NCBI RefSeq assembly: GCF_036711975.1 | Contig: NC_091976.1 | Location: forward strand, 10,788,001-10,852,000 | DNA: 64,000 nucleotides | Direction: 5' to 3' | DNA from: Onthophagus taurus | Taxonomy: Eukaryota > Arthropoda > Insecta > Coleoptera > Scarabaeidae | Shown: piece after piece, positions 39,413 to 49,252 of the stretch | How positions within the stretch are numbered: the stretch's first letter is position 1 | Layout: every line of letters begins with the position of its first letter | Translations under genes and position numbers: made by a program | The notes under the pieces: generated by a model | Told to the model about the DNA's origin: nothing | Databases searched by the model: none | The model's input: the letters and a program-made list of their open reading frames with translations, nothing else

Positions 39413-40622
39413 AGATCCTATCGTGGATAATTCCATCGCTAGGGAAGAGGTGCACAGTTACCATCCTTCAACAAATTCGTTTCAAAACAACGATGTGTTC
39501 ACCATTGAACTGAACCAAGAAGATGTTTTATTTTCCTTTTTCGAGAGTTATATACGAATTGAGGGTAACTATGTTAAAAAATTGACGGATCCTGCAGATA
39601 GCATAAGTTTAACGCACAATTTGCCGGCATTTCTTTTTGAGTACATCGCATTCGAACATAATGGCGTTGAAATAGAACGTGTTCGTGAACCAGGGCTCAC
39701 ATCGCTAATTAGAACCCTTCTACACCATAACGATGTGGAATGTAAATCATTGGAAATTGCCGGGTTAAAATGGCCTCCTGAAGGAGCCTTACCCACGGTG
39801 GAGAGCGCAAACGATAACTTTGTATTTCAAATCCCACTTGTGCACATTTTTGGATTATTTAGAGACTACAATCAGGTTATGAGAGGTCGTTTCAAGTTTA
39901 GGTTTGTCAGAAGCCGCACAGATTCAAACTGTTTTAAATCTATATCGACTAAAGCCGACCCCAGCACTGCAGAGTTTACCATAAAGACAGTGTCATTACT
40001 GGCGAAGCATGTTTATCCCAGTCCATCGATAAAGATTAAACTTTTGGATGGGCTAAATAAAAATTCGAATATAGCCGTACCTTTTCGTAAATGGACGTTT
40101 TATGAATTGCCATCTATGAGACGGGGGAATAAAGAGATTTGGCCTGTTACATCAACTACTAACAGGGGTAGACCGCAATATGTTATAGTGGCATTCCAAA
40201 CCAATCGAAAGGATCAGCCAAAATCTGATTGTACGCTGTTTGACCACTTGAACATTATAGATCTTAAAGTCTATTTAAATTCATATTCCTACCCATTCGA
40301 GTCTATAAATTTGGATTTTACGAAGGAAAATTACGTTGAACTATATAAAATGTATACGGAATTTCAATCATACATTTGGGAATCTAACCGAAAACAACCG
40401 ATAATGGATTTCAACAGTTTCAAGAAAAGACCTCTATTCGTAATTGATACCACAAAGAATAATGATGAGGAGGCAGCGCCATCTGCATCATGTGAAGTGC
40501 GGCTTGAAATTCAGAGTGATAAAGATTTTCCCGCCAACACGAAGGCATACTGTATCCTAATACAGGAATCTATGTATACCTATAAGCCGCTGAGTGGGGA
40601 GGTCTCAATCGTTATTAATTGA
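39384..40622 (+). CDS. Candidate major capsid protein (F54H12.2-like family)
   Basis: 412 residues, intact, about 98% identical to the copy in A (2614-3852). The start MSTKKLNIYRD lies inside the preceding small gene. The damaged D homologue shares FEYIAFEHNGVEIER-type, PFRKWTFYELPSMR-type and FVIDTTK-type segments over the full length, so the whole chain is under common constraint. Length is short for a Polinton hexon, but no other candidate exists in the element. Confidence 0.72.
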   Translation: MSTKKLNIYRDPIVDNSIAREEVHSYHPSTNSFQNNDVFTIELNQEDVLFSFFESYIRIEGNYVKKLTDPADSISLTHNLPAFLFEYIAFEHNGVEIERVREPGLTSLIRTLLHHNDVECKSLEIAGLKWPPEGALPTVESANDNFVFQIPLVHIFGLFRDYNQVMRGRFKFRFVRSRTDSNCFKSISTKADPSTAEFTIKTVSLLAKHVYPSPSIKIKLLDGLNKNSNIAVPFRKWTFYELPSMRRGNKEIWPVTSTTNRGRPQYVIVAFQTNRKDQPKSDCTLFDHLNIIDLKVYLNSYSYPFESINLDFTKENYVELYKMYTEFQSYIWESNRKQPIMDFNSFKKRPLFVIDTTKNNDEEAAPSASCEVRLEIQSDKDFPANTKAYCILIQESMYTYKPLSGEVSIVIN

Positions 40623-40654
40623 GTCAATTTCGATTGCGCATCATAGTCAGAGTT

Positions 40655-41179
40655 ATGGAGTTGCGTAGAGCGGTAGTTGATATTCAGGGGTTCTATATAG
40701 ACTCTGAATTCATAGTTAAAGAATTCACACTTCTGGACCTTATCACCGACTATGCCGTACATCTCCACTTCAAGGCTGACAGACCCTTTCGATGCTTATC
40801 GGTTCAAGATCAACGATCCGCCAAGTATTTAGAGCGAAATCACCATAAACTATCGTATATTGGAGGATGGATGGATCTGTCGATGGGGTTAAATTTACTG
40901 GATGATATACTGTCGTTCTATGATGAGGTGTATGTGAAGGGTAGCCAAAAGAGGGAGTTTTTGGAAAGCAGACCCTATTATCGGTTCCGATGTCATCGGA
41001 ATTTGACGGTCAGGGATATTGCCTCGGAGTTTTCTGAGAAGGCGGTTGAAGAAGATACTAAATTGACGGCGACTTCCAATCCATGCTGGTTCCACAACGA
41101 TGCTCCCGCAGTTTGCTCGCAAAATAACGCCATAATTTTAAAGAATTTTTTATGTAATTTGCATAGACGTGTTATATAA
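40655..41179 (+). CDS. Conserved 174-aa Polinton protein (VKG motif)
   Basis: Intact copy of the protein described at 3885, with only two or three substitutions. It starts 33 bp after the capsid stop. The D homologue at 58221 keeps the IDMQGF start, the WLENNLHHLNY segment and VVFVKGSQKE, so these are the parts most likely to matter for function. No known activity. Confidence 0.7.
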   Translation: MELRRAVVDIQGFYIDSEFIVKEFTLLDLITDYAVHLHFKADRPFRCLSVQDQRSAKYLERNHHKLSYIGGWMDLSMGLNLLDDILSFYDEVYVKGSQKREFLESRPYYRFRCHRNLTVRDIASEFSEKAVEEDTKLTATSNPCWFHNDAPAVCSQNNAIILKNFLCNLHRRVI

Positions 41180-41246
41180 GAAGTTGTTAAATTTTTTTTA
41201 ATACATATATTAACTTTTATTTATTGTATTTATTTTTGAATCCTTC

Positions 41247-42685
41247 ATGCATTCAGTGTCTGACCTCCATCACGCAAACATGTACATTGCGAGAGTTATT
41301 GTAGTATATACGCTCTGGGCGCTTCCAATACGAATTTTAATGGAAGATTTGATGTACGATAGGGATATGGAAATCTATAAATATCTCAAAGCATTTGGAT
41401 ATTTAAATGGGAATGTGAGCGGTTTACATCATCATCATCAGATGGGATATACAACAACAACAATGACGGAAGGGTTACGTAAATTGCAGGAATATTTTCA
41501 CCTGCCAGTATCGGGTGAAGTTGATTTTAAAACTTTGGATTTGATTGGTAAACCAAGATGTGGGAATAAAGACTTGGAAGACATATCAGTAGACGCTAAA
41601 CGTACGATACATCGAAAATTTTAGCTCACGCATACTATCCTTATATTAATGGACGTAATGTTGAAATCCACATAAATTCAGATTTAGAGTTTGATTTATC
41701 CAACTCTACAGTAGATGGGAAATATAACCTATTTTTGGTAATGGTGCATGAAATTGGACATTCCTTAGGTTTAATGCATCGAGTTGAACTCGATTCCATC
41801 ATGCATCCCAACTATGGTAACATGAGAATTGAGGATTTCAAGTTGAATAGCAGAGATATTGTGGCAATTCAAGCTGTATATGGTAGACCCAAATTGTATA
41901 CATCATCGACTGTTTCAAGTCACGTTACATCATCATATAGGACCACGACGAGTCGGTCTACGACAAATCCTGACGTTCAACCCTCACCCTTTAGAGACGT
42001 TTGTGATGTGGATTCAAAGCTTTCTGGTTTTTTGATTCACTATCAAACCATGTACGTGTTTTACAAACAATGGGTTTGGTTAATAGATTTAAAGTCTAAA
42101 CGACCTAAACAACCCAATCCTATAGACATAAATGATTGGCTGCCAACTTTGAGGAATGTTTTTCGTACTGTAGACTATAGTTATAAAGTGTCTATCTCGC
42201 CTATAGGTGACCTTATACTTATAATGGAAAATGCAATATACAGAATTGATTTTAAGAGTATGAATGTGCGGTCTGTGTGGCCGTTCACTTCCACCGAGTT
42301 AGGGTTTAATAATTTTACTCGAGTTAACGGGATAGTTACAAGCAATTACGGTTTACCTTACATATTTTTCGATGATATGTACGCAATTCAAGTGGATTTT
42401 AATTACTTTAGAAAGGAGAGAGTTATAGTTTCGATTGGTGAACTTTTTCCGGGAATCCCAACTTCTTTCAATGGGATTTACAAAGGTTCCGACGGCATAT
42501 TTAATTTCTTTGTTGGCGATCGAATCCTCCAATACGATGAATATTTAAAGGAGGTTGTAGGCACCTCTGACAAGAGTCTATCGATATTAGGGATAACTTG
42601 CCCCTATATATCAATTTTAGATCAATTGAAATCTCTCCTCTCAACAATCATTTCAACCAATCTCTCAATTCCCATAAATTATTGA
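41247..42685 (+). pseudogene. Matrix metalloproteinase, deletion copy
   Basis: Compared with the intact gene in A (4476-6134), 217 bp between the propeptide and catalytic motif are missing at about 41617 (equivalent to A 4850-5066). The deletion removes the start of the catalytic domain and shifts the frame; the first part ends at 41624 and the zinc motif HEIGHSLGLMH plus the hemopexin-like region continue in another frame from 41735. The cysteine switch PRCGNKD is still present. Not functional as an MMP. Confidence 0.9.
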
Positions 42686-42757
42686 GATGGGGGGGGGGAG
42701 GGGGTAATTAATTATATTCACCCGTCGCGTGCATTTAAATTCAGTTCTCCATCGGAA

Positions 42758-43450
42758 ATGGATATCGAGGGAGGAGTGAGCGACGTCTGTGAAGAGATGG
42801 GCTTGGATTATTGGAATTCAATCGGCGCGCAGTGGAAACGGTATCGTGAATTGATAAAAAAGGAGACTAAATTTATCGGGGAAACGCAATTTTCAACCGA
42901 ATCTTTCAGCATTAAAGTTGGAATTAGCGTCGCTAGAGGGGGTACAACCTGTGTAAAGTTCGTAGTTAGAACATGCAAAGGTTTGGAATCCCAGTCGCAT
43001 CAAATTACGTTTTTACGTCAAGATTGGGAACATCTAATATCTACCCTTAAACTGATACGTTTCAATGTAGAAGTTTCCTCGCAGACGCTACCATTAGCCG
43101 AAGGTAACCTAAAGGTCGAGTTTGACGATGATGATGATTACCTGTATCTAACGTATGTGATTGAGGATTCCGAAAGTGGTGTATTCATACCGATTTTACT
43201 TCATTCAACGGATATCGATAAGATTTTCGCAATGGAGAAGCTAATTACCTATAAAATGGACCTTTTGGATAGCCTAAATTTTATGGAATACATTAAATCT
43301 CTACAGCTTGTTGACGACGACGACGACGACGATGATATGTATAACACGACGTCCATTGAAGAATTCTGTTTAAATAATTTATCGGAAATTAATTTTTATG
43401 TGATGGAATACTTGGAAATAATAAACTCCACTACAACAGTTTCTATTTGA
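42758..43450 (+). CDS. Conserved 230-aa acidic Polinton protein, unknown function
   Basis: Intact copy of the protein at 6206-6892, differing mainly by two extra Asp in the second Asp run. A poly-G stretch (GGGGGGGGG near 42690) lies in the 70-bp gap after the MMP gene. See the copy A entry for the weak resemblance to PC4-type ssDNA-binding proteins. Confidence 0.6.
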   Translation: MDIEGGVSDVCEEMGLDYWNSIGAQWKRYRELIKKETKFIGETQFSTESFSIKVGISVARGGTTCVKFVVRTCKGLESQSHQITFLRQDWEHLISTLKLIRFNVEVSSQTLPLAEGNLKVEFDDDDDYLYLTYVIEDSESGVFIPILLHSTDIDKIFAMEKLITYKMDLLDSLNFMEYIKSLQLVDDDDDDDDMYNTTSIEEFCLNNLSEINFYVMEYLEIINSTTTVSI

Positions 43451-43609
43451 TCACGTGATCACCTCGTAATATTGTCCGCCGCGCCTATCGGATCACGTGA
43501 TCACCTCGTGATAGTGTCGACCGACCTTCATAACTCTAATCACACACCTAGCTGCTTATCAGTTCAGCGTTAGCGGCCGTCGCGTACATTTATTCAATTT
43601 CGTAATAAA
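43447..43609 (+). promoter_or_regulatory. Palindromic E-box repeats upstream of PolB (copy B)
   Basis: GATCACGTGATC occurs at 43449 and 43491, 42 bp apart, followed by TTATCAGTTCAGC with a TCAGTT initiator-like core. The whole gap is unchanged from copy A, although neighbouring genes differ by indels. Confidence 0.6.
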
Positions 43610-46600
43610 ATGTTTCTTTGCAAAGTGTGTAACGGTGCGTTTACCTTAAAACACAATCTTACCCGACATATACGTTTGAAACACGGTGATGTGCGGGAAT
43701 CGAACTTTAAATGCAGTATCTGCGAAAAAGTTTATTCAAGATCCGACAAATTGAAACACCATCAAAGAAGCGTACATGGACTAGATGTTCCACGTTATGT
43801 TGCGCCGCCGCCGCCACCACTACCACCATCTTTACAAAGTACATCGGCCGGTCCGGTTGAACAGACGTCATTGCGTCATCCGCCTAAACAACAACCCTCC
43901 AACCCTTCATCAAGTACGTCAGCGGAGCCTGTTCAACATGTGTCATCAACATCATCACGTCCTTCACCTAAGCAGCGGCAACCCTCCAACTTATGTCCAA
44001 TTTGCGGTGTTGACTTTATATCTACCACTCACCTACGGACTCATCTAAGATTGGAACATGCGACCCCGGTCGAAGGTGAAGATAACGTCGATAGATTAGA
44101 ATCATGTTTTAAAGGTAGAGTTTGCACCTATAGAGTCGCAGACGTGTTGGTCGATGATGATATATCATTTCCTAACAAGATCAGAAGGAGCTGTTAAACG
44201 AATGATTGAGGTTAGTTTAGATCGCTGTGGTCCCTCTATAAAAGTTCAGATTGAGTTTTTTGCGAATTATGTTAAAGCCGCGTATGATGAAAATGGGGAT
44301 GAAGACGTATTAATGTCCGAGAAAAATTTTAATTGTAAATTTCAAGTTGTTTCGGTGGGTACGGATTTGCATGAGGTGTATGTTGGGATGTGTAGGGAAA
44401 TTTTAGCTCAAAGCGAAGAATTTCAAGAACGCGACTCTGGGTGGGCCTTCTTCTCCGTATCTCACCTCCTGCTTAATATTAATAAATTTGAACCTATACC
44501 CGGGTCATCGTATATACGTTTACCTCAGGTAATTGCTGAAAAACATGCGTGCGTAAATATTAAAAACTATGAGGACGATGCTTGTTTAGCGTGGTGTTTG
44601 ACGGCGGCTCTTCATCCCGCAAACCTTCATCAAGATCGAACTAGAAGCTACCCTCATTATAGTCAAGTACTTAATTTACAAGGGATTACATTTCCCATTA
44701 CTTTAAAAGATATCATTAATGTAGAAAAATTAAATAATTTAAGTATTAATGTTTACGAATTGTTAAGTAGTAGTAGTAGTAGTGGTAAATACGCGGTGGA
44801 AGGGCCAATTTATTTTACCAAACAAAGACGCGATATTCATATAAATTTGCTTTATTTATACGAAAACGGCAAGGGGCATTTCGTTTTACATTTCGTAAAA
44901 CCGATCGATTATTGTAAGCAGAGTAGCGCTAAATCTTTTACGGAAAAAATTGAGGAACATCAACCTTACAGTTTTGCTTATTACATTGTTTCCAATATTG
45001 ATAGCAGTTTAAATAGATTTGAAACGTATACGGGGCCGGATGCGCCTAAAATTTTTATCTCTAAATTAATTGATGATGTTAAATTACTTTACAGCAAATA
45101 CTTTAAAACTATAAAACCAATGATACCTTTAACGGCCGATGAGCAACGGCATTTCGATTCGGCCGAAAATAGTATTATTTGTCAAAATCCTTTTACTTCA
45201 AACCAGGTTAAGGTTCGTGATCATTGTCATATTAGCGGTAAATACCGAGGTCCCACCCATTCAAATTGTAATCTAAATTTCAAACTTCAAAATTTTATTC
45301 CGATATTTTTTCATAACTTTAGTGGGTATGATTGTCATTTATTTATTAAAGAAATGGCTGATGCAGACAAAGATGGGCTTGATGTGTTACCTAATAATAA
45401 AGAGAGATACATTAGTTTTAGTAAAAGAGTGTTGGTTGATAAGGTAATTAGCGAAGACAAATCTGTTGAAAATGTTTTCTTTAAATTAAGATTTGTTGAT
45501 TCATTTCGGTTCATGGCATCTTCATTAGATTCTTTAGCAGGTAACCTTAATGAGTTTGATTTTATTCACGTGCGTAAATTTTACCCACACAATGATTATT
45601 TTAAATTGTTGACCAAAAAGGGAATTTTTCCCTACGCCTTTATGTCATCATTTGATAGGCTTAATGCCACTTCCTTACCCCCTAAAGAGGCATTTTTTAA
45701 TAATTTAAATTTAGAGGGAATATCTGATGAGCAATATACCCATGCTCAAACTGTTTTATACTTAACCGATTTATACTTAAAGACCGATGTTCTTCTATTA
45801 GCTGATGTATTTGAGAAATTTAGACGAGTATGTTTCAAAACGTACGGTTTAGATCCCGCGCATTATTATACGGCACCGGGGTTATCTTGGGATGCTATGC
45901 TAAAATTTACGAAAATTAAATTGGAATTGTTGACGGATATTGATCAAGTTCATTTCGTTAAAAAAGGTATCCGTGGGGGCATTTCACAATGCTCTCTACG
46001 TCATGCTAAAGCAAACAATAAATATATGGAAAATTATGATGCTAATTCACCTTCAAAATTTTTAATGTATTGGGACGCTAATAATTTGTATGGGTGGGCA
46101 ATGTCTCAATTTATCCCCGTTTCCGACTTTAAATGGTTGACTGAAAACGAAATTCAAAATTTAGATTTTAATAATACAGCCGATGATTACGATTTCGGAT
46201 ATATTTTAGATGTGGATATTGCGTATCCCGAACACTTGCACAACCTGCATAATGATCTACCTTTCTTAGCCGAAAATTTAATCCCCCCTAACTGTAAATG
46301 TGAGAGCGATAAACGATTAATTCCAAATTTATTTGATAAGACAAATTATGTAATTCATTACAGAAATTTAAAACAAGCCGTTGCACACGGATTAATTATA
46401 AGTAAAGTAAATAGAGTTTTATCGTTTAAACAATCCCCTTGGTTAAAGTCATATATAGATAAAAATACAGAGTTACGTCAATCGGCTAAAAATGATTTTG
46501 AAAAGGATTTTTTTAAATTAATGAACAACGCAGTTTTCGGTAAAACCATGGAAAATGTTGATAAGCGAGTCGACGTCCGCTTAGTAACCAGTTGGGACGA

Positions 46601-47342
46601 TATCAGGTCTGACAAAAACGCAGGTAGACCTAGACTTGGAGCTCGGAGTTTAATCGCTAAATTAAATTTTAAAAGTGTTAAAGTATTCACAGAAACGTTT
46701 TCGGCAATTCAAATGGAGCGTCTTCATATCGTTTACGATAAACCTCTATACGTTGGTTTTACAGTTTTAGAACTCTCAAAATTATTAATGTACGATTTTT
46801 ATTATGATTTTTTAAAACCTAAATACGGCGAGGACGTTCAGTTGTGTTACATGGATACCGACAGTTTCACCGTACTAATTAAGTCTGACGATGTGTATAA
46901 CGATGTTAAATTAAATTTAGATAAATTTGATACATCTAACTACAGTCCCGATAATCGGTTTGACATCCCCTTGCAAAATAAAGCGGTTTTAGGTAAGATG
47001 AAGGATGAAAATTGCGGAAACGTAATGGTCGAATTTATTGGCTTAAGATCGAAGGTGTACGCAAATCGGGTTGCTGATGGGCGGGTTACTAAAAAATCTA
47101 AAGGTATTAGGAAAGCTGTGGTTAAACAAAAGCTTTCATTTCAAAATTATTTCGACTGTTTACATTCAAATTCCATCGTGTCTAGAAAACAGTTATTATT
47201 TAGAAGTTTTAACCACACGGTTTTTACCGTTTTACAAAACAAATTGGCCCTTTCCCCACACGATTCAAAGCGATGTATCGATGCCGATGGTATTAAAACA
47301 TTGGCTTGGGGTCATTTTACAACTATTTCGAATAACGTTTAA
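43610..47342 (+). pseudogene. PolB with zinc fingers, frameshifted and lacking Exo I
   Basis: The first frame (43610-44197) holds the two N-terminal C2H2 fingers and a third finger. A 2-bp loss near 44167 shifts it; the rest runs in one frame from 44154 to 47342. Relative to A, about 280 bp around 44889 are gone, removing the fourth finger and the Exo I motif, and a smaller in-frame loss precedes Exo III. Exo II (FHNFSGYD), Exo III (LKTDVLLLAD), motif A (DANNLYGWAM), motif B (MNNAVFGK), motif C (YMDTDSF, about 46848) and the C-terminal LRSKVYAN and KKSKGI segments remain. The proofreading exonuclease is lost and the chain is split. Confidence 0.9.
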
Positions 47343-47389
47343 ATATATTTAAGTAGGTTAAGTAGAAAATAGTATGATTTTATTCGAGT

Positions 47390-48306
47390 ATGTTTAATTT
47401 AAATTTAAATTTTTAATATATGTATTAACTTTAATTTTTTGTGATTTTCTCTTCCTCCTCCTCCTCCTCCTACCATCAATCAGTCAATCAATCAATCAAT
47501 AATAATAATAAATAACCTATTTTAAGGTGAGTATTATTTCAATTCAGTCATCGCTCCGCGGGGGATTAGCTTCCGCTGATAAGCATACGATCGTCGACGT
47601 CATCGTCGTCGTCGCTGTCGTCGTTGTCGTCATCGCTCCGCAGGGGATTAGCTTCCGCTGATAAACGTATGAGCGCCGTCGTCATCTCTACTTGAACGTT
47701 ATTTAAACACTTTTAACTCATTTCCTTCGGTAGCCTAGCGGGCAAGACGCCCGACTCTCAACCAGACAGCCCGGGTTCGAACCTGAGCGTTGGCAAAAAA
47801 AAAAAAAAAAATTTATCCGACCGTTAGGGCACTAGAGCGTTATCCCCTATCGTAGGGGGAGGCTTGGGGTTGAAGCGGGGTAGTAGGAAGCCATTAGGGC
47901 GCTAGCATGGGGTTGAAGGGGGTGATGGGGTTGAAGGGAGCCAATATGGCACTAATAGGGGTTGATGGGGTTGAAGGAGGCCAATAGGGCACTAACATGG
48001 GGTTGAAGGGGTTGAAGGGAGCCAATAGGGCACTAACATGGGGTTGACGGGGGGATGGGGGTTGAAGGGCCAATAGGGCACTAACATGGGGTTGAAGGGT
48101 CCATTAGGGCACTCACATGGGGTTGAAGGGGGATGGGGGTTGAAGGGCCAAAAGGGCACTAACATGGGGTTGAAGATGACACCGGAAGTGACAAGATACC
48201 GGAAGTGGGATGACACCGGAAGTGGGATGACACCGGAAGTGACGTCATGGGGGATTAGGGGGATGGGGATTGACTTCCGCTCCAGAACCGGCATTTATTA
48301 TCTACT
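47390..48306 (+). repeat. Right TIR of Polinton B
   Basis: The inverse of the left TIR, uninterrupted. From inside: (TCC)n, (TCAA)n, two GCTCCGC(G/A)GGGGATTAGC blocks joined by a GTCGTC-rich spacer, the tRNA-like segment (47729-47795), 17 A, the G-rich array, four ACCGGAAGTG motifs (48179-48243) running into TGACGTCA, and the outer end. Left and right TIRs are nearly identical, which points to a recent insertion or to end homogenisation during replication. Confidence 0.94.
47729..47811 (+). other. tRNA-like segment with perfect A box in right TIR
   Basis: TAGCCTAGCGG matches the pol III A-box consensus at every position, and GGTTCGAACC at 47774 matches the B box; GCGTTGGC and an oligo-A run follow. 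The clover-leaf does not close (T-arm and anticodon stems mismatch), so I read it as a tRNA-derived SINE head fixed in the TIR. Confidence 0.6.
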
Positions 48307-48312
48307 ATCAAC
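48307..48312 (+). other. Target site duplication (ATCAAC), right, of Polinton B
   Basis: Second copy of the six bases at 26262-26267. The zinc-ribbon gene of copy C continues directly behind it. Confidence 0.95.
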
Positions 48313-48980
48313 GCACCTTCACTGAAAGATTTGGCTCAAACGAAAATCAATTTAAACATATCGAAACGTCTACATGTACTATCACTCAAAGAATACTTGC
48401 CGTGGAAAGTAGTGTTAGAGTTATGGAACACGTGGTTCCAGGATAATTGGTTCGAGCTTGGGGCGCATAAAAAATGTTCCGATGATGTGGACGTGAGGTG
48501 TATTACAATGGAGGTGTTTAATAGAAGGCTCAATCATAAGTTACAATGCGCCATCTTTAGAAATGTTGAAATTTTCAGGTAAATTAGAAATTAAAATATA
48601 GTCTTTAAAGATAATTGAAATGTTAATAATACTTTAGCGATGAAATTTTCAATCAAATAAATGGGGATGGAGTAGTATACGTGAGCATATTATACGATCA
48701 AACTAAACACGGGCGTGTATGCTGCGATTGTTGGGATATGTTCGATTGGGAGCTTAGATTTGGTTATTTAGGAAATAAAGAAGGATTTCAACGAAAACCA
48801 CTAAACACCGTAATTAGGGGGTTTCAAATTATAAATAAGAGCGAATTCATTGAGCTAGTGGAAAGCGAGAAAATGTGGTGCACGTTCTGCTTGAAGCGCC
48901 CAAATTTTCGAGTAAGTTTAAGAGTAGAATGTTCCGAAGTTGTATACCAATTTTTAATGGCAGAAGTAGCTCGTTATTAA
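48307..48980 (+). pseudogene. Zinc-ribbon-like gene of copy C, cut by Polinton B
   Basis: Exon 1 continues to 48578, a 59-bp GT-AG intron follows, and exon 2 is 48638-48980. Apart from the insertion after codon 5 no break is seen. Relative to B's copy at 31680 there are many substitutions (for example INLNISKRLHV against INVTISNRLHI) but the CxxC pairs (CCDCWDMF, MWCTFCLKR) are kept. This shows the intron and zinc motifs are conserved features. Confidence 0.85.
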
Positions 48981-49252
48981 ATCAATAGAAAAGGATATTG
49001 TAATAGTATATAAAAATATCATTAAGAGCACGTTTTACTGGAAATAGACTAATTTCAAATTAAATTTAAAGTTTTAAATAATGCAGGTATATTATTTTTA
49101 AAATAAGCTTGTAAGTTAAATATAAAAGATAAGTTAGTTTATTATAAATAAGGCATACTTTTTTAAATAAATATTTTTTTGTGATATAAGCAATTGTTTG
49201 ATATTTCTAAAAAGCTAATTAAATATGAACTTCAAAGTTATATGTAGGGTAT
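48981..49252. other. AT-rich non-coding remnant of copy C
   Basis: No gene. Parts match B's 32410-32570 (TAAGTTAGTTTATTATAA and AAGCAATTGTTTGATATTT). Confidence 0.6.

Larger units (their letters stand above)
26268..48306 (+). mobile_element. Complete Polinton/Maverick (adintovirus-like) copy B
   Basis: This 22,039-bp element begins AGTAGATAATAAATG and ends with the inverse ...TTATCTACT, with TIRs of about 916 bp and a 6-bp target duplication. It contains the defining Polinton genes: integrase (33246-34184), packaging ATPase (36380-37120), protease (38038-38421), minor and major capsid (38424-40622) and PolB (43610-47342). It also has PLA2, fibre-like and MMP genes. A 2,988-bp Harbinger sits in the left TIR. 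Lesions are a nonsense codon in the PLA2 gene, one-base loss in the fibre gene, a 217-bp deletion in the MMP and a 2-bp and a larger deletion in PolB. It is whole as a transposon but unlikely to be a working virus. Confidence 0.95.
48307..49252 (+). mobile_element. Polinton copy C, right remnant
   Basis: It carries the remainder of the zinc-ribbon gene and then follows B's 32420-32570 with moderate differences and small insertions, until about 49252, where BEL reverse-transcriptase sequence begins in reverse orientation. There is no duplication visible at that junction, so the retrotransposon end was probably lost together with the rest of C. Confidence 0.85.

Noticed and set aside
47729..47800. 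Functional tRNA gene
   Set aside because: A and B boxes are good, but anticodon and T stems do not pair and there is no acceptor stem; an oligo-A follows.
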